Positions 7,793-15,884 of a DNA stretch of 64,000 nt are shown here, piece after piece. The notes below the pieces were generated by a model, which searched no databases, had not been told where the DNA came from, and worked only from the letters and a program-made list of their open reading frames with translations. Made by a program: the position numbers and the translations under genes. Source of the DNA: JANNPJ01 sp965200525 (GTDB lineage Bacteria; Actinomycetota; Actinomycetes; Actinomycetales; Kineosporiaceae); contig OZ241368.1 of the NCBI GenBank assembly GCA_965200525.1, positions 620,001 through 684,000 of the forward strand, written 5' to 3'. The stretch's first letter is position 1, and every line of letters starts with the position of its first letter.

Positions 7793-9310
7793 ATGGCTTC
7801 TACTTCGACGTCACCCGCGAGCTCCGCTCTTGATCCCGCCGCGTCCTCACATCGCTGGTGGACCCTCGCCACCGTCGCCCTGGCCCAGCTCATGGTTGTG
7901 CTGGACGCCACCGTAGTGAACATCGCGCTGCCCTCGGCGCAGCACGACCTCGGCTTCTCCAACGGCAACCGGCAGTGGGTGATCACCGCCTACAGCCTCA
8001 CTTTCGGCAGTCTGCTGCTGCTCGGCGGGCGCCTGTCCGACCTGTTCGGGCGCCGGCGCACCTTCATCGCCGGCCTGATCGGCTTCGCCCTGGCCTCGGC
8101 CCTCGGCGGCGCGGCCCCGAACTTCGCCTCGCTGGTCGGCGCCCGGGCTCTGCAAGGCGTGTTCGGCGCGCTGCTGGCGCCGACCGCTCTGGCCGTGCTG
8201 ACCACCACCTTCACCAAGCCCCGCGAGCGAGCGCGGGCTTTCGGCATCTTCGGCGCGATCTCGATCGCCGGCGGCGCGGTCGGGCTGCTGCTCGGCGGGG
8301 TGCTGACCCAGGATTTGAGCTGGCGCTGGAACCTCTACATCAACGTGTTCATCGCTGTCATCGCCGTAATGGGGGCCTGGGTGTTCGTCACCCACGTCGA
8401 CCATCAGGGTCCACGCCCGAAACTGGACCTGCCGGGCACGGTTCTGGCCACCGGAGCGCTTTTCTCACTGGTCTACGGGTTCTCGAACGCCGAGACCGAC
8501 GGCTGGGGCTCACCGGACAGCTGGAGCCTGCTGTTGGCCGCCGGCGTGCTCCTGGTGGCCTTCGTGGTCTGGCAGACCCGGGCCACGCACCCGTTGCTGC
8601 CGTTGCCGATCGTGCTCGACCGCAACCGCGGCGCCGCCTATCTGTCGGTGCTGATCGCCGGCGTCGGCATGTTCGGGGTGTTCCTGTTCCTCACCTACTA
8701 CCTGCAGACGACGATGGCGTTCTCCCCGATCAAGACCGGGTTGGCCTTCCTGCCGATGATCGCCGCACTGATCACGGCGGCTCAGCTGTCTACCAACATC
8801 ATCCTGCCCAGAGTCGGCCCCAAGGTGCTGGTTCCGTTCGGCATGGCCGTGGCCGCCTTCGGTATGACCTACCTGCGGCACCTGGGCCTGGACAGCACGT
8901 ACGCGGCCGACATCCTGCCACCGACGCTCATTCTCGGCCTGGGAATGGGCTCGATCATGCCGGCCGCGATCCAGACCGCGACTCTCGGCGTCCCCCGCCA
9001 GTTCGCCGGGGCCGCATCAGCTCTGGTCAGCACCGGGCAGCAGGTCGGCGGCTCGCTCGGGACGGCGCTGCTGAACACCCTGGCTGCCGGCGCGGCCGCG
9101 GACTACCTGGTCTCGCACCGAGGCTCGGGCGACGTCGCGGCCGCTGCCGCCGTCCACAGCTACTCGGTGGCGTACTCGTGGGGAGCCGGGTTCTTCGTCT
9201 TCGGGGCGGTGTTCGCCGCGCTGATGTTCCGCCCGCGGGTGCGCGAGGCCGCGCCCGAAGAGGCGCCGGCGCCGGTTGCGGCGTCCGAGCAGCAGGTCAG
9301 CGCGATCTGA
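7793..9310 (+). CDS. MFS drug exporter, DHA2 (EmrB/QacA) type
   Basis: A 505-residue, 14-helix proton-coupled major facilitator of the DHA2 group in the cytoplasmic membrane. Landmarks are LAQLMVVLDATVVNIALPSAQHDLGFS in TM1 (motif D1 LDxTVVNVALP), the LLLGGRLSDLFGRRRTFIAG loop (motif A), RALQGVFGALLAPTALAVL (motif B) and GAISIAGGAVGLLLGGVLT (motif C, antiporter). ATG 7793 rather than 7781 fits both the -10 spacing and homology. The C-terminus is Pro/Ala/Glu-rich. With the divergent TetR gene and shared operators it forms a ligand-induced efflux module; substrates cannot be predicted. Confidence 0.92.
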   Translation: MASTSTSPASSALDPAASSHRWWTLATVALAQLMVVLDATVVNIALPSAQHDLGFSNGNRQWVITAYSLTFGSLLLLGGRLSDLFGRRRTFIAGLIGFALASALGGAAPNFASLVGARALQGVFGALLAPTALAVLTTTFTKPRERARAFGIFGAISIAGGAVGLLLGGVLTQDLSWRWNLYINVFIAVIAVMGAWVFVTHVDHQGPRPKLDLPGTVLATGALFSLVYGFSNAETDGWGSPDSWSLLLAAGVLLVAFVVWQTRATHPLLPLPIVLDRNRGAAYLSVLIAGVGMFGVFLFLTYYLQTTMAFSPIKTGLAFLPMIAALITAAQLSTNIILPRVGPKVLVPFGMAVAAFGMTYLRHLGLDSTYAADILPPTLILGLGMGSIMPAAIQTATLGVPRQFAGAASALVSTGQQVGGSLGTALLNTLAAGAAADYLVSHRGSGDVAAAAAVHSYSVAYSWGAGFFVFGAVFAALMFRPRVREAAPEEAPAPVAASEQQVSAI

Positions 9311-9324
9311 GTCACCCGGGTGGT

Positions 9325-9347
9325 GGCCGGCCTACCGAGGGCCGGCC
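9325..9347. terminator. Bidirectional terminator between mfs and mscL
   Basis: GGCCGGCC/GGCCGGCC, an 8-bp stem with a 7-base loop, lies in the 54-bp gap between two convergent genes. GC-rich and without a clear T-run. Confidence 0.55.
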
Positions 9348-9364
9348 GCCGCCCGCCGTGCTCT

Positions 9365-9796
9365 CTACCCGGCCTCGGACGCCTGGCGAGCCGGGGGCAG
9401 CAGTTCGCTGGTGCACATGGGGCATCGGCGGGCGCCGGCCGGGATGCTGCTCAGGCATTCGGGGCAGTCCTTCATCGGTGCGGCCGTGTCCTGGTGGGGG
9501 TTGAACCGCTCCATCAGCCGGTTCAGGGGCAGAACGACCACGAAGTAGACCACGAGGGCGAGCAGCAGGAACGAGATCAGCGCGTTGAGAAAGACGCCGT
9601 AGGGAAACTCCACGCTGCCCACGTGAAAGGTCTTCTTGCTCATGTCACCCGTGGCACCGGTCAGTACTCCGATCAGCGGCGTCAGGAACGCCGTCACGAA
9701 GCCACTCACCACGGCGGCGAATGCGACCCCGATCACCACTCCGACGGCGAGGTCGACGACGTTCCCGCGCAGGATGAACGTCCGAAAGCCCTTCAT
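9365..9796 (-). CDS. mscL: Large-conductance mechanosensitive channel with C-terminal zinc ribbon
   Basis: A 143-residue MscL: amphipathic N-terminus KGFRTFILRGNVVDLAVGVVIGVAFAAVV leading into TM1 (pore helix), periplasmic loop, then TM2 (VFLNALISFLLLALVVYFVVVLPLNRLMERF). It opens under hypo-osmotic membrane tension. The usual cytoplasmic helix bundle is followed by a treble-clef/zinc-ribbon tail with two CxxC pairs (CPECLSS ... RRCPMCTSE). This tail occurs in other actinobacterial MscL proteins, as far as I recall, and may bind zinc. ATG 9796 matches the family N-terminus. Convergent with the MFS gene. Confidence 0.92.
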   Translation of the reverse strand: MKGFRTFILRGNVVDLAVGVVIGVAFAAVVSGFVTAFLTPLIGVLTGATGDMSKKTFHVGSVEFPYGVFLNALISFLLLALVVYFVVVLPLNRLMERFNPHQDTAAPMKDCPECLSSIPAGARRCPMCTSELLPPARQASEAG

Positions 9797-9887
9797 TGAC
9801 AGGTGATCCCTTCGAGGTGGTCGGCAGCTCCAGCGGCTGGTCCGGGCAGTACTCAACCACGACAAAGCGGAAGCGCAACCGCTTGCG

Positions 9888-9940
9888 ACCGCTCCTTCTC
9901 AGGAACCGCTACTTTCTCGGAAACCGCTACTTCTCAGGGA
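9888..9940. repeat. Three imperfect tandem copies of a 17-18 bp unit
   Basis: ACCGCTcCTTcTCaGGA (9888), ACCGCTACTTTCTCGGAA (9905) and ACCGCTACTTCTCAGGGA (9923) follow one another. The last copy is the C-terminal coding end and stop (PEK*) of the 9927 gene on the minus strand, so the other two look like duplications past its stop. An AAGCG-N4-CGCTT stem at 9871-9884 adjoins. Confidence 0.65.
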
Positions 9941-11444
9941 CGGGGATCGAGTCGGATCGGGTGGCCGCGCTGCGGGCCTGCCCGTCGGCGCCACCGGCGC
10001 TGTCGCACAGCAACGGGATCGCCCCCGGGTCGGTGCCGATGTCCAGGTTCTGCTCGTACCGCACGGCCCGGGTGCCGCCGGGGGCGGCGACCCACGCGGT
10101 CACGAAGAACGGCGGCAGGTAGGCGCCGAACCCCGGGCAGGCTCCCGAGATCGGCACCTGGTAGTGCAGATTCACCTGGACGGCGCCGGTGGCGTCCGGC
10201 GCCACCCGGCCAATCGGCTTCCACAGCGGGCGGTAGGAGTTCTCGGTCGGCCGGGCCGACCCGGCGTCCAGACGCAGGGACTGCACCCGCCCCGGCGCCA
10301 CGTGGATCTGCACCGGGACGACCACCTCGCCGGTCTCGGCGTTCAGGGTCACCGACGACCCTCGCGGGATCGACGGCAAGGGCGGGTCGATCAGGCCGCA
10401 GGCCGAGCTGAGCGCCGCGCTCAGGGCCTTCTCCGCCGCCGGTGCCAGAACGATGCCGGTGGGCCCGGCTCCGCTGCCGTCGGCCTCCGAGATCGCCGTC
10501 GAGCCGAACGGCGCCGCCCCGGCCAGGGCCACGAGGTCGACCAGGCTAGACAGCCGCGGCCCCCGGCCGAGCCGAGCGGTGTCGTTCACCGGGGCGGCCA
10601 CGGAATTGCACCGATTGAGGACGACGTTCAGCCGGACCTGCGCCGTCCCCCCGGCCGGCACCCGCAGCGGCAACGGACCGCTGACCCGGATCGCCTGGTC
10701 GCCGGCGGGCGTGGCCACCGTGATCGAGCGCTTTCCCTCGTTGGTCAGGGTCAGCTGCAGGTCGAGCTGAGCCGCGGTCGGGCTGACGCTCGCCGTCAGC
10801 GCCGAGACGGTCAGGTCTCGCCGGGCCAGCCAGGAGTCACACGCGAGCTCGACCTGGCGGCGCCACTGCTCCCCCGCGGCCCCGGCGTCCACCGTGCCGG
10901 TGTGGCTGCGCGCCCCCGACGTCGTGCGCACCCGCAGCGTGTAGTCACCCTGGGTGGTGGTGCTCGGCAGGGCGGCACAGTCCAGGACGGCGCGCAGCGA
11001 GACGGTCACCGGCTTGCCGGCCACCAGCCGGGTCGCCCCCGTGCCCGAGCCCAGCACGGCGGGACCGGAGATGCCGAGCACACTGGTGGTGCTGTGGCCG
11101 GCCCCGGCCTTGCCGCTGGAGGCACCCGAACCGGCCTCCTGGACGCTCGCCCGCAGCGCCAGCACCACCGGGCCGGACGGGCGGTTGTCGTGTCCGGCCC
11201 GCCACGGCCGGGTCGAGGCGAGCGCGGTCGACGGCGAGGAGTCGGCGGTGATGCTCAGCGCGGGCAGACCAGGCCCGCGCAACTCGTGGATCAGTACAAA
11301 TGCGGCACCTGCGACCAGAACTGCCGCAACCGGAACCAGCGCCACCGGACGGGCCCGCAACCAGGACCAGAGCCGGTCGCTGAGCGATTCGGTCGGCTCG
11401 TCGTCGCCCAGCACCTCGACGTCGGTGAACTGCTGCGGGGCCAC
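9927..11444 (-). CDS. Single-pass extracytoplasmic protein, paralogue A (six conserved Cys)
   Basis: A 505-residue protein I do not recognise. The cytoplasmic N-terminus (APQQFTDVEVLGDDEPTE, about residues 1-30) leads into one TM helix (VALVPVAAVLVAGAAFVLIHEL, about 38-58), then a long beta-rich exterior. Six cysteines recur in the next gene in the same motifs: LDCAxLP, ELACDSW, RCNxV, SSACGxxDPP, SGACPGFGAYLPP, LLCDSAGG. Three disulfides are possible. The GTG at 11444 matches the paralogue start (VxPQQFTDVEVLG), and TACGGT lies six bases before it, suggesting a leaderless mRNA. It lies 22 bp downstream of paralogue B. The ORF upstream of 11444 is a shadow. Possibly a surface adaptor or sensor; function unknown. 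Confidence 0.8.
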   Translation of the reverse strand: MAPQQFTDVEVLGDDEPTESLSDRLWSWLRARPVALVPVAAVLVAGAAFVLIHELRGPGLPALSITADSSPSTALASTRPWRAGHDNRPSGPVVLALRASVQEAGSGASSGKAGAGHSTTSVLGISGPAVLGSGTGATRLVAGKPVTVSLRAVLDCAALPSTTTQGDYTLRVRTTSGARSHTGTVDAGAAGEQWRRQVELACDSWLARRDLTVSALTASVSPTAAQLDLQLTLTNEGKRSITVATPAGDQAIRVSGPLPLRVPAGGTAQVRLNVVLNRCNSVAAPVNDTARLGRGPRLSSLVDLVALAGAAPFGSTAISEADGSGAGPTGIVLAPAAEKALSAALSSACGLIDPPLPSIPRGSSVTLNAETGEVVVPVQIHVAPGRVQSLRLDAGSARPTENSYRPLWKPIGRVAPDATGAVQVNLHYQVPISGACPGFGAYLPPFFVTAWVAAPGGTRAVRYEQNLDIGTDPGAIPLLCDSAGGADGQARSAATRSDSIPVPEK

Positions 11445-11450
11445 CGGCTC

Positions 11451-11456
11451 ACCGTA
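11451..11456 (-). promoter_or_regulatory. -10 element TACGGT of paralogue A, leaderless type
   Basis: TACGGT, then six bases, then the GTG start at 11444. It would allow expression of the second paralogue independently of the first. Confidence 0.4.
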
Positions 11457-11466
11457 ACCCCCAGTG

Positions 11467-12981
11467 TTACTTGTGCGGGATGGTGATGGTGCCGGACCGG
11501 GTGGCGGCGCTGCGGGCCTGACCGTCGGCGCCGCCGGCACTGTCGCACAGCAAGGCGATCGAGGCCGGATCCATACCGATGTCGAGCCCCTGGTCGTACC
11601 GGACGCTGCGGGTACCGGCGGAGGTTGTCACTCGCACCGTCACCAGGAGCGGTGGCAGGTAGGCCCCGAATCCCGGGCACGCGCCGGACGTCGGCACCCG
11701 GTAGTGCAGGGCCGCCCAGGCGGTGCCGCGCCGATCCGGTACGAGGTGGTCGATCGGCGGCCCGAGCAGGCGGTAGGCGTTCTCGTTCGGCGCCCCCGAG
11801 CCGGCGTCCACCTGCATCGAGGTGACCCGCCCCGGGGCGACCTGGATCTGCACCGGCACGATCACCTCGCCGGTGGCCGGTTTCACCCGGACGAACGAGC
11901 CGGGAGGAATGCTCAGTTCCGGCGGATCCAGCCGTCCGCAGGCGGAACTGAGCGCGGCCCTCAGCGCCTTCTCGGCGGCCGGGGCCAGCACGATGCCGGT
12001 CGGCCCGTCGCCGCTGCCCTCGTCCTCGGCGAACGAACCGGCGATCGAACCGGCGGTGAACGGTGCCGTACCGGCCAGTGCGAGCAGATGGATGGTGCTG
12101 CTCAGGCCCGGGCCCGGCCGGAGGGTTTCGTCCCCGGGAGCCGGCACGGTGTTGCACCGGTCGAGCACCACCCCCAGCCGAGCACGCAACTGTCCCCGCG
12201 CCGGCACCCGCAACGGCAACGGTCCGACCGGGCGGATGACGGAGGGCTCCGGCAGAGTGTCCACCGTGATCGGGCGCGAGCCCTGGTTGGCCAGGGTCAG
12301 TTGCAGGTCCAGGCGGGTCGAGGTCGGGCTCACCGTGGCGCTCAGGGCCGAGACGGTCAGGTCCCGCCGGGCCAGCCAGGAGTCGCAAGCCAGCTCGACC
12401 TGCCGTCGCCATTGTTCGCCGGCCGCTCCGGCGTCGACCGACCCGGTCCGGCTCCGGCCGCCGGACGTGACCCGGATTCGCAGGGTGTAGTCGGCGGCGG
12501 AGGTGGCCGCCGGCAGGTTCGCACAGTCCAGGCGGGCCCGCAGCGGCACCTCCGTGGACCTGCCGGCTACCAACAGGGTCGGGTCGGTGGCCGAACCCAG
12601 CACCGCGGGCCCGGCGATGCCGATGACATTGACGACGTCGTGAGCGGCACCGGACGACGTCACCGGCCCGGCCACGCGGACGCCGGCCCGCACGGCGAGC
12701 ACGACCGGACCCGAAGGGCGGTTGTCCTCGCCGGCCTGCCAGGGCTGGATCGGGCTGACCTGCACATCCAGAGACGGTTCAGCGGCGATGCTCAAGACCG
12801 GTAGGCCGGGTCCTCGCATCTGGTGCAGCAGCACCAGCGCCCCGACGGCGAACACGGCCAGGACGAGCGGCACCAGGACCAACGGACGTGCGCGCAACCA
12901 GGCCCAGACCCGGTCGCCGAGCGATTCGGTCGGCTCGTCATCGCCCAGCACCTCGACGTCGGTGAACTGCTGCGGGACCAC
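11467..12981 (-). CDS. Single-pass extracytoplasmic protein, paralogue B (six conserved Cys)
   Basis: A 504-residue paralogue of the following gene, colinear from end to end. Acidic cytoplasmic tail (VPQQFTDVEVLGDDEPTESL), TM helix (LVLVPLVLAVFAVGALVLLHQM, about 34-56) and an exterior region with the same six Cys motifs and the shared blocks GTVDAGAAGEQWRRQVELACDSW-like, LTVSALxAxVSPT and GPTGIVLAPAAEKAL. The protein ends ...SAATRSGTITIPHK. Start GTG 12981 has no good RBS but TAGCGT lies six bases before it. Tandem duplication is clear; function unknown. The conserved cytoplasmic tail suggests a shared intracellular partner. Confidence 0.8.
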   Translation of the reverse strand: MVPQQFTDVEVLGDDEPTESLGDRVWAWLRARPLVLVPLVLAVFAVGALVLLHQMRGPGLPVLSIAAEPSLDVQVSPIQPWQAGEDNRPSGPVVLAVRAGVRVAGPVTSSGAAHDVVNVIGIAGPAVLGSATDPTLLVAGRSTEVPLRARLDCANLPAATSAADYTLRIRVTSGGRSRTGSVDAGAAGEQWRRQVELACDSWLARRDLTVSALSATVSPTSTRLDLQLTLANQGSRPITVDTLPEPSVIRPVGPLPLRVPARGQLRARLGVVLDRCNTVPAPGDETLRPGPGLSSTIHLLALAGTAPFTAGSIAGSFAEDEGSGDGPTGIVLAPAAEKALRAALSSACGRLDPPELSIPPGSFVRVKPATGEVIVPVQIQVAPGRVTSMQVDAGSGAPNENAYRLLGPPIDHLVPDRRGTAWAALHYRVPTSGACPGFGAYLPPLLVTVRVTTSAGTRSVRYDQGLDIGMDPASIALLCDSAGGADGQARSAATRSGTITIPHK

Positions 12982-12987
12982 GCGCTC

Positions 12988-12993
12988 ACGCTA
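12988..12993 (-). promoter_or_regulatory. -10 element TAGCGT of paralogue B, leaderless type
   Basis: TAGCGT, six bases, GTG 12981. Same layout as the downstream paralogue. No convincing -35. Confidence 0.45.
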
Positions 12994-13036
12994 ACGCCTG
13001 GGAATAGCTCGCGCGCCTACCAAAGGAGGACCGGCT

Positions 13037-13159
13037 GTGCCCGCTCATTGCCACCACAGTCCCGGCAAGAGCGTTCGGTCTCGGAACCTTCATGTGACGA
13101 TCAAGAACATTGCTGAACCCTCGGCGTACCGATCCAGACGGAGGTTTCACCCGGCGTGA
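13037..13159 (+). CDS. Possible 40-codon leader ORF with a near-perfect RBS
   Basis: AAAGGAGGA sits six bases before a GTG at 13037. The frame runs 40 codons (starts VPAHCHHSPGKS) and its TGA overlaps the GTG of the next gene in a GTGA junction. The layout is that of a translationally coupled leader. However, only about two thirds of third positions are G or C, lower than in neighbouring genes, and the product (His/Arg/Ser-rich) resembles nothing I know. It may be a regulatory uORF or chance. Confidence 0.35.
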   Translation: MPAHCHHSPGKSVRSRNLHVTIKNIAEPSAYRSRRRFHPA

Positions 13160-13518
13160 GGCTGTCGACGGTGCTGGAGCGGCCTCTTCGCGGCCTCTTT
13201 CAGCGACCGTTCATCTCCGGCATCATCGTCGGGGTCCTTGCCGGCTGGGGCCTGACCAACACCGACTGTGCGCTCAAGTGGCGGGGGGCTGGCGACTGCG
13301 CGCTGTTTCTGCCCGGGGAAGATCGACCGCTCGGCCGGATCGCGTGGGGCGTCCTTGCCGGATCGATCACCGCGGGGGTTCTGCTGCTGGTGCGCAGTGC
13401 GTCTGAGTACACGCTCCGGGCCCCGGCGACCGACCCCGAGCCAGCCTGGGTCGTCGTCGCCCGAAAACTCGGGAAGCTACTGGGTGATCGCGGCGGCGCA
13501 TCTACTGATCAGAAGTAG
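13156..13518 (+). CDS. Small membrane protein, unknown function
   Basis: A 120-residue hypothetical with two hydrophobic segments: ISGIIVGVLAGWGL (about 20-33) and IAWGVLAGSITAGVLLLV (about 62-79), separated by a short loop with two cysteines (TDCALKW, GDCALFL) that could pair outside the cell. The C-terminus is soluble and basic. GTG 13156 has GGAGG 11 bases upstream and overlaps the putative leader ORF by GTGA. It ends 30 bp from the convergent response-regulator gene. No family recognised. Confidence 0.55.
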   Translation: MRLSTVLERPLRGLFQRPFISGIIVGVLAGWGLTNTDCALKWRGAGDCALFLPGEDRPLGRIAWGVLAGSITAGVLLLVRSASEYTLRAPATDPEPAWVVVARKLGKLLGDRGGASTDQK

Positions 13519-13548
13519 AGCTACTCACCTCGATTCCGGGAACGACAA

Positions 13549-14217
13549 CTACAGATCCCCCGGTGCGACGAGGCCGGTCTCGTAGGCCAGGACGACGGCC
13601 TGGGCCCGGTCGCGCAGGTTCAGCTTGGCGAAGATCCGGGCCACGTGGGTCTTGACCGTCGCCTCGCTCAGGGTCAACTGCTCGGCGAGCTCGGCGTTGG
13701 ACAGGCCCCGCCCGAGCAGGGACAGCACCTCGCGTTCGCGCGGGGTCAGCCCGGCCAGGTCGCGGTGGATGGCCGGCGGCAGGTCGGCGGACGGGGTGGC
13801 GGAGGCGAACCGCTCGACCAGCCGCCGGGTGATGGACGGCGCCAGCAGGGCATCCCCGGTGCCGACCAACTGCACGGCCGCGGCCAGGTGTTCGGGGGTC
13901 ACGTCCTTCAGCAGGAAGCCGCTGGCCCCGGCGGCCAGCGCGGCGTACACGTAGCGGTCGAGGTCGAACGTGGTCAGCATCAGGACCCGGCAGGCTCCGG
14001 GGCCGGCCACGATCCGCCGGGTGGCCTCGAGTCCGTCCATGGTCGGCATCCGGATGTCCATCAGCACGACGTCCGGGCTCAGCCGCTGCACCAGGTCGAC
14101 CGCCTCGACGCCGTCGGCGGCCTCGCCCACGACGTCGATGCCGGCCGCGGTCAGGATCATCCGGAACCCGATCCGGACGAAGGCCTGGTCGTCGGCGATC
14201 ACCACCCGCGCCGTCAC
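13549..14217 (-). CDS. NarL/FixJ-family response regulator
   Basis: A 222-residue response regulator. The receiver domain (1-120) has acidic pair D9/D10, phosphoacceptor D54 (VVLMDIRMP) and FLLKDVTPEHL with the conserved Lys. The C-terminal LuxR-type HTH (about 150-215; LTPREREVLSLLGRGLSNAELAEQLTLSEATVKTHVARIFAKLNLRDRAQAV) binds DNA. GTG 14217 overlaps the kinase stop by four bases, so the pair is co-translated. Divergent from the MacB-like ABC genes, which are its likely targets. Confidence 0.93.
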   Translation of the reverse strand: MTARVVIADDQAFVRIGFRMILTAAGIDVVGEAADGVEAVDLVQRLSPDVVLMDIRMPTMDGLEATRRIVAGPGACRVLMLTTFDLDRYVYAALAAGASGFLLKDVTPEHLAAAVQLVGTGDALLAPSITRRLVERFASATPSADLPPAIHRDLAGLTPREREVLSLLGRGLSNAELAEQLTLSEATVKTHVARIFAKLNLRDRAQAVVLAYETGLVAPGDL

Positions 14218-15026
14218 GGCCGCTCCAGCGGAATCCGGGCGCGGACCCGGAACCCGCCGCCGAGCCGGCGCCGGGCGTCCAGGTCGCCGCCGAAGACCGC
14301 GACCCGCTGGCGCAGGCCGAGCAGGCCCCGGCCGAGGCCGGCCACGTCGTCCGGGCTCACCCGGGCGGGGGCATCGCCGGACAGCACGCTCGGGCCGCTG
14401 TTGAGTACCTCGACCCGCAGGGAGTGGTCGGCGTAGCGGACCGTCACCTCGGCCTTCACGCCGTCCCCGTGAGTCAGGGCGTTGGTCAGGGCCTCCTGGA
14501 TGATCCGGTAGGCGGTCAGATCGACCCCGGGCGGCAACGGGCGCGGCTCCCCTGAGATGCGCACCTCGACCGGCAGGCCGGCGAACGCGATCCGGTCGAT
14601 CAGCGGGCTGAGCCGGGTCAGGCTCGGCTGCGGGGCGAGCTCGTCACCCTCGGCCGAGGGCGCCAGCAGGCCCAGCAGGTGCCGCAGCTCGGTCATCGCG
14701 TCGCGCCCGGCCCCCTCCACCGCCAGCAGCGCGGCCTCGGCCTGGTCCGGTTCGGCGGCCAGCACCTTGCGGGCGGCACCGGCCTGGATCACCATCACGC
14801 TGACGTTGTGGCTGACGATGTCGTGCAGCTCACGGGCGATCCGGGCCCGCTCGGCGTCCACCGCGTTCTGGGCCGCGCTCTCGCGCTCGCGTTCGAGCAG
14901 CCAGCCACGTTCCTGCAGGGCCCGCTCGAACGCGCCGCGGGCCCGGATCCAGCCGGCCGCGCAGGCCAGGGCGGCGATCACCGCCACCGTGACGGCGATC
15001 GACCAGCCGGTCGTGGCGTCGGTCAT
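14214..15026 (-). CDS. Sensor histidine kinase (HisKA_3, NarX/DesK type)
   Basis: A 270-residue membrane kinase. One N-terminal TM helix (WSIAVTVAVIAALACAAGW) is followed by a coiled linker, the HisKA_3 dimerisation domain with phospho-His H68 (ARIARELHDIVSHNVSVMVIQAG) and a HATPase domain (EALTNALTHGDG N-box; GLGRGLLGLRQRVAVFGG). ATG 15026 has GGAGAG eight bases upstream. The open frame beyond it is non-coding shadow. With so little extracytoplasmic sequence it probably senses the membrane or the neighbouring permease, as in BceS/VraS-like systems; that is inference. Confidence 0.9.
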   Translation of the reverse strand: MTDATTGWSIAVTVAVIAALACAAGWIRARGAFERALQERGWLLERERESAAQNAVDAERARIARELHDIVSHNVSVMVIQAGAARKVLAAEPDQAEAALLAVEGAGRDAMTELRHLLGLLAPSAEGDELAPQPSLTRLSPLIDRIAFAGLPVEVRISGEPRPLPPGVDLTAYRIIQEALTNALTHGDGVKAEVTVRYADHSLRVEVLNSGPSVLSGDAPARVSPDDVAGLGRGLLGLRQRVAVFGGDLDARRRLGGGFRVRARIPLERP

Positions 15027-15151
15027 GTCGATCACTCTCCCAGGGCGGCCGGCCGGCCGCATCAGCCTGCGGGTCCAGCGCGTACATCCCCAGGATGACC
15101 GCCCGGGCGGGTTACCTCCACAAGCTGATGTCGGGCTCTGTCCAGCCGCCC

Positions 15152-15157
15152 TACGTT
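15152..15157 (+). promoter_or_regulatory. -10 element TACGTT of the ABC operon, leaderless type
   Basis: TACGTT, seven bases, then ATG 15165. It sits in the 138-bp gap between the divergent kinase and ABC genes; no RBS precedes the ATG. Confidence 0.45.
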
Positions 15158-15164
15158 GACCGGC

Positions 15165-15884
15165 ATGACGGGTGAGAACAGCACATCGGACGACGTCGGC
15201 GAGGTCGTCGTAGAGCTCAGAGAAGTTCATAAGGAGTACGGCGAATCCGCCGCCCTGAACGGCATATCCCTGCAGATCCGGGCCGGGGAGGCGGTGGCCG
15301 TGATGGGCCCCTCGGGCAGCGGCAAGTCCACCCTGCTGAACCTGATCGCCGGGCTGGACCGGCCGACGTCCGGATCGGTGGTCGTACACGGCGAGGACCT
15401 GGGCCCGCTGAACGAAAAGAAGCTGGCCCTGTACCGGCGCCGGCGGATCGGCATGATCTTCCAGTTCTTCAACCTGCTCGACGACCTTCCGGCCCTGGAC
15501 AACGTGGCCCTGGCCGCTCAGCTCACCGGCGTCACTGCCGCCCAGGCCCGCCGCCGGGCCCTGGAACTGCTCGACGAACTCGGCATCGCCGGACGCCGCA
15601 ACACCTACCCGGCCCAGCTCAGCGGCGGCGAACGCCAGCGGGTCGCGGTCGCCCGGGCCCTGATGAACCGGCCGGCCCTGCTACTGGCCGACGAGCCGAC
15701 CGGCGCCCTCGACAGCAAGTCGGGCGAGCAGGTGATGGACCTGCTGCTGGACCTCAACCAGATCGGCCAGACCCTGCTGCTGGTCACCCACGACCAGCGA
15801 CTGGCCACCCGCTGCGCCAGTCGGCTGATCGAGGTCACCGACGGGCAGATCTCGCGCGAGCACACCCTGGAGCGCACCGCGTGA
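15165..15884 (+). CDS. ABC transporter ATPase, MacB/LolD type
   Basis: A 239-residue ATPase with Walker A GPSGSGKST (48-56), Q-loop region MIFQFFNLLDDLPALDNV, signature LSGGERQRVAVARAL, Walker B LLLADEPTGALDSKSG and H-loop VTHDQ. The FQFFNLL and DEPTGALD wording is typical of the MacB/LolD/BceA group, which powers FtsX-like permeases. ATG 15165 agrees with the -10 spacing. Its stop overlaps the permease start by four bases. Divergent from a two-component system, as in peptide-antibiotic defence modules. Confidence 0.93.
   Translation: MTGENSTSDDVGEVVVELREVHKEYGESAALNGISLQIRAGEAVAVMGPSGSGKSTLLNLIAGLDRPTSGSVVVHGEDLGPLNEKKLALYRRRRIGMIFQFFNLLDDLPALDNVALAAQLTGVTAAQARRRALELLDELGIAGRRNTYPAQLSGGERQRVAVARALMNRPALLLADEPTGALDSKSGEQVMDLLLDLNQIGQTLLLVTHDQRLATRCASRLIEVTDGQISREHTLERTA

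Noticed and set aside
7858..9504. 548-codon plus-strand frame over the MFS gene
   Set aside because: Arg/Pro-rich out-of-frame reading of the transporter gene.
10164..12804. Two plus-strand frames of 440 and 446 codons opposite the paralogous membrane proteins
   Set aside because: They resemble each other only because the genes beneath are paralogues; composition is typical of antisense shadows.
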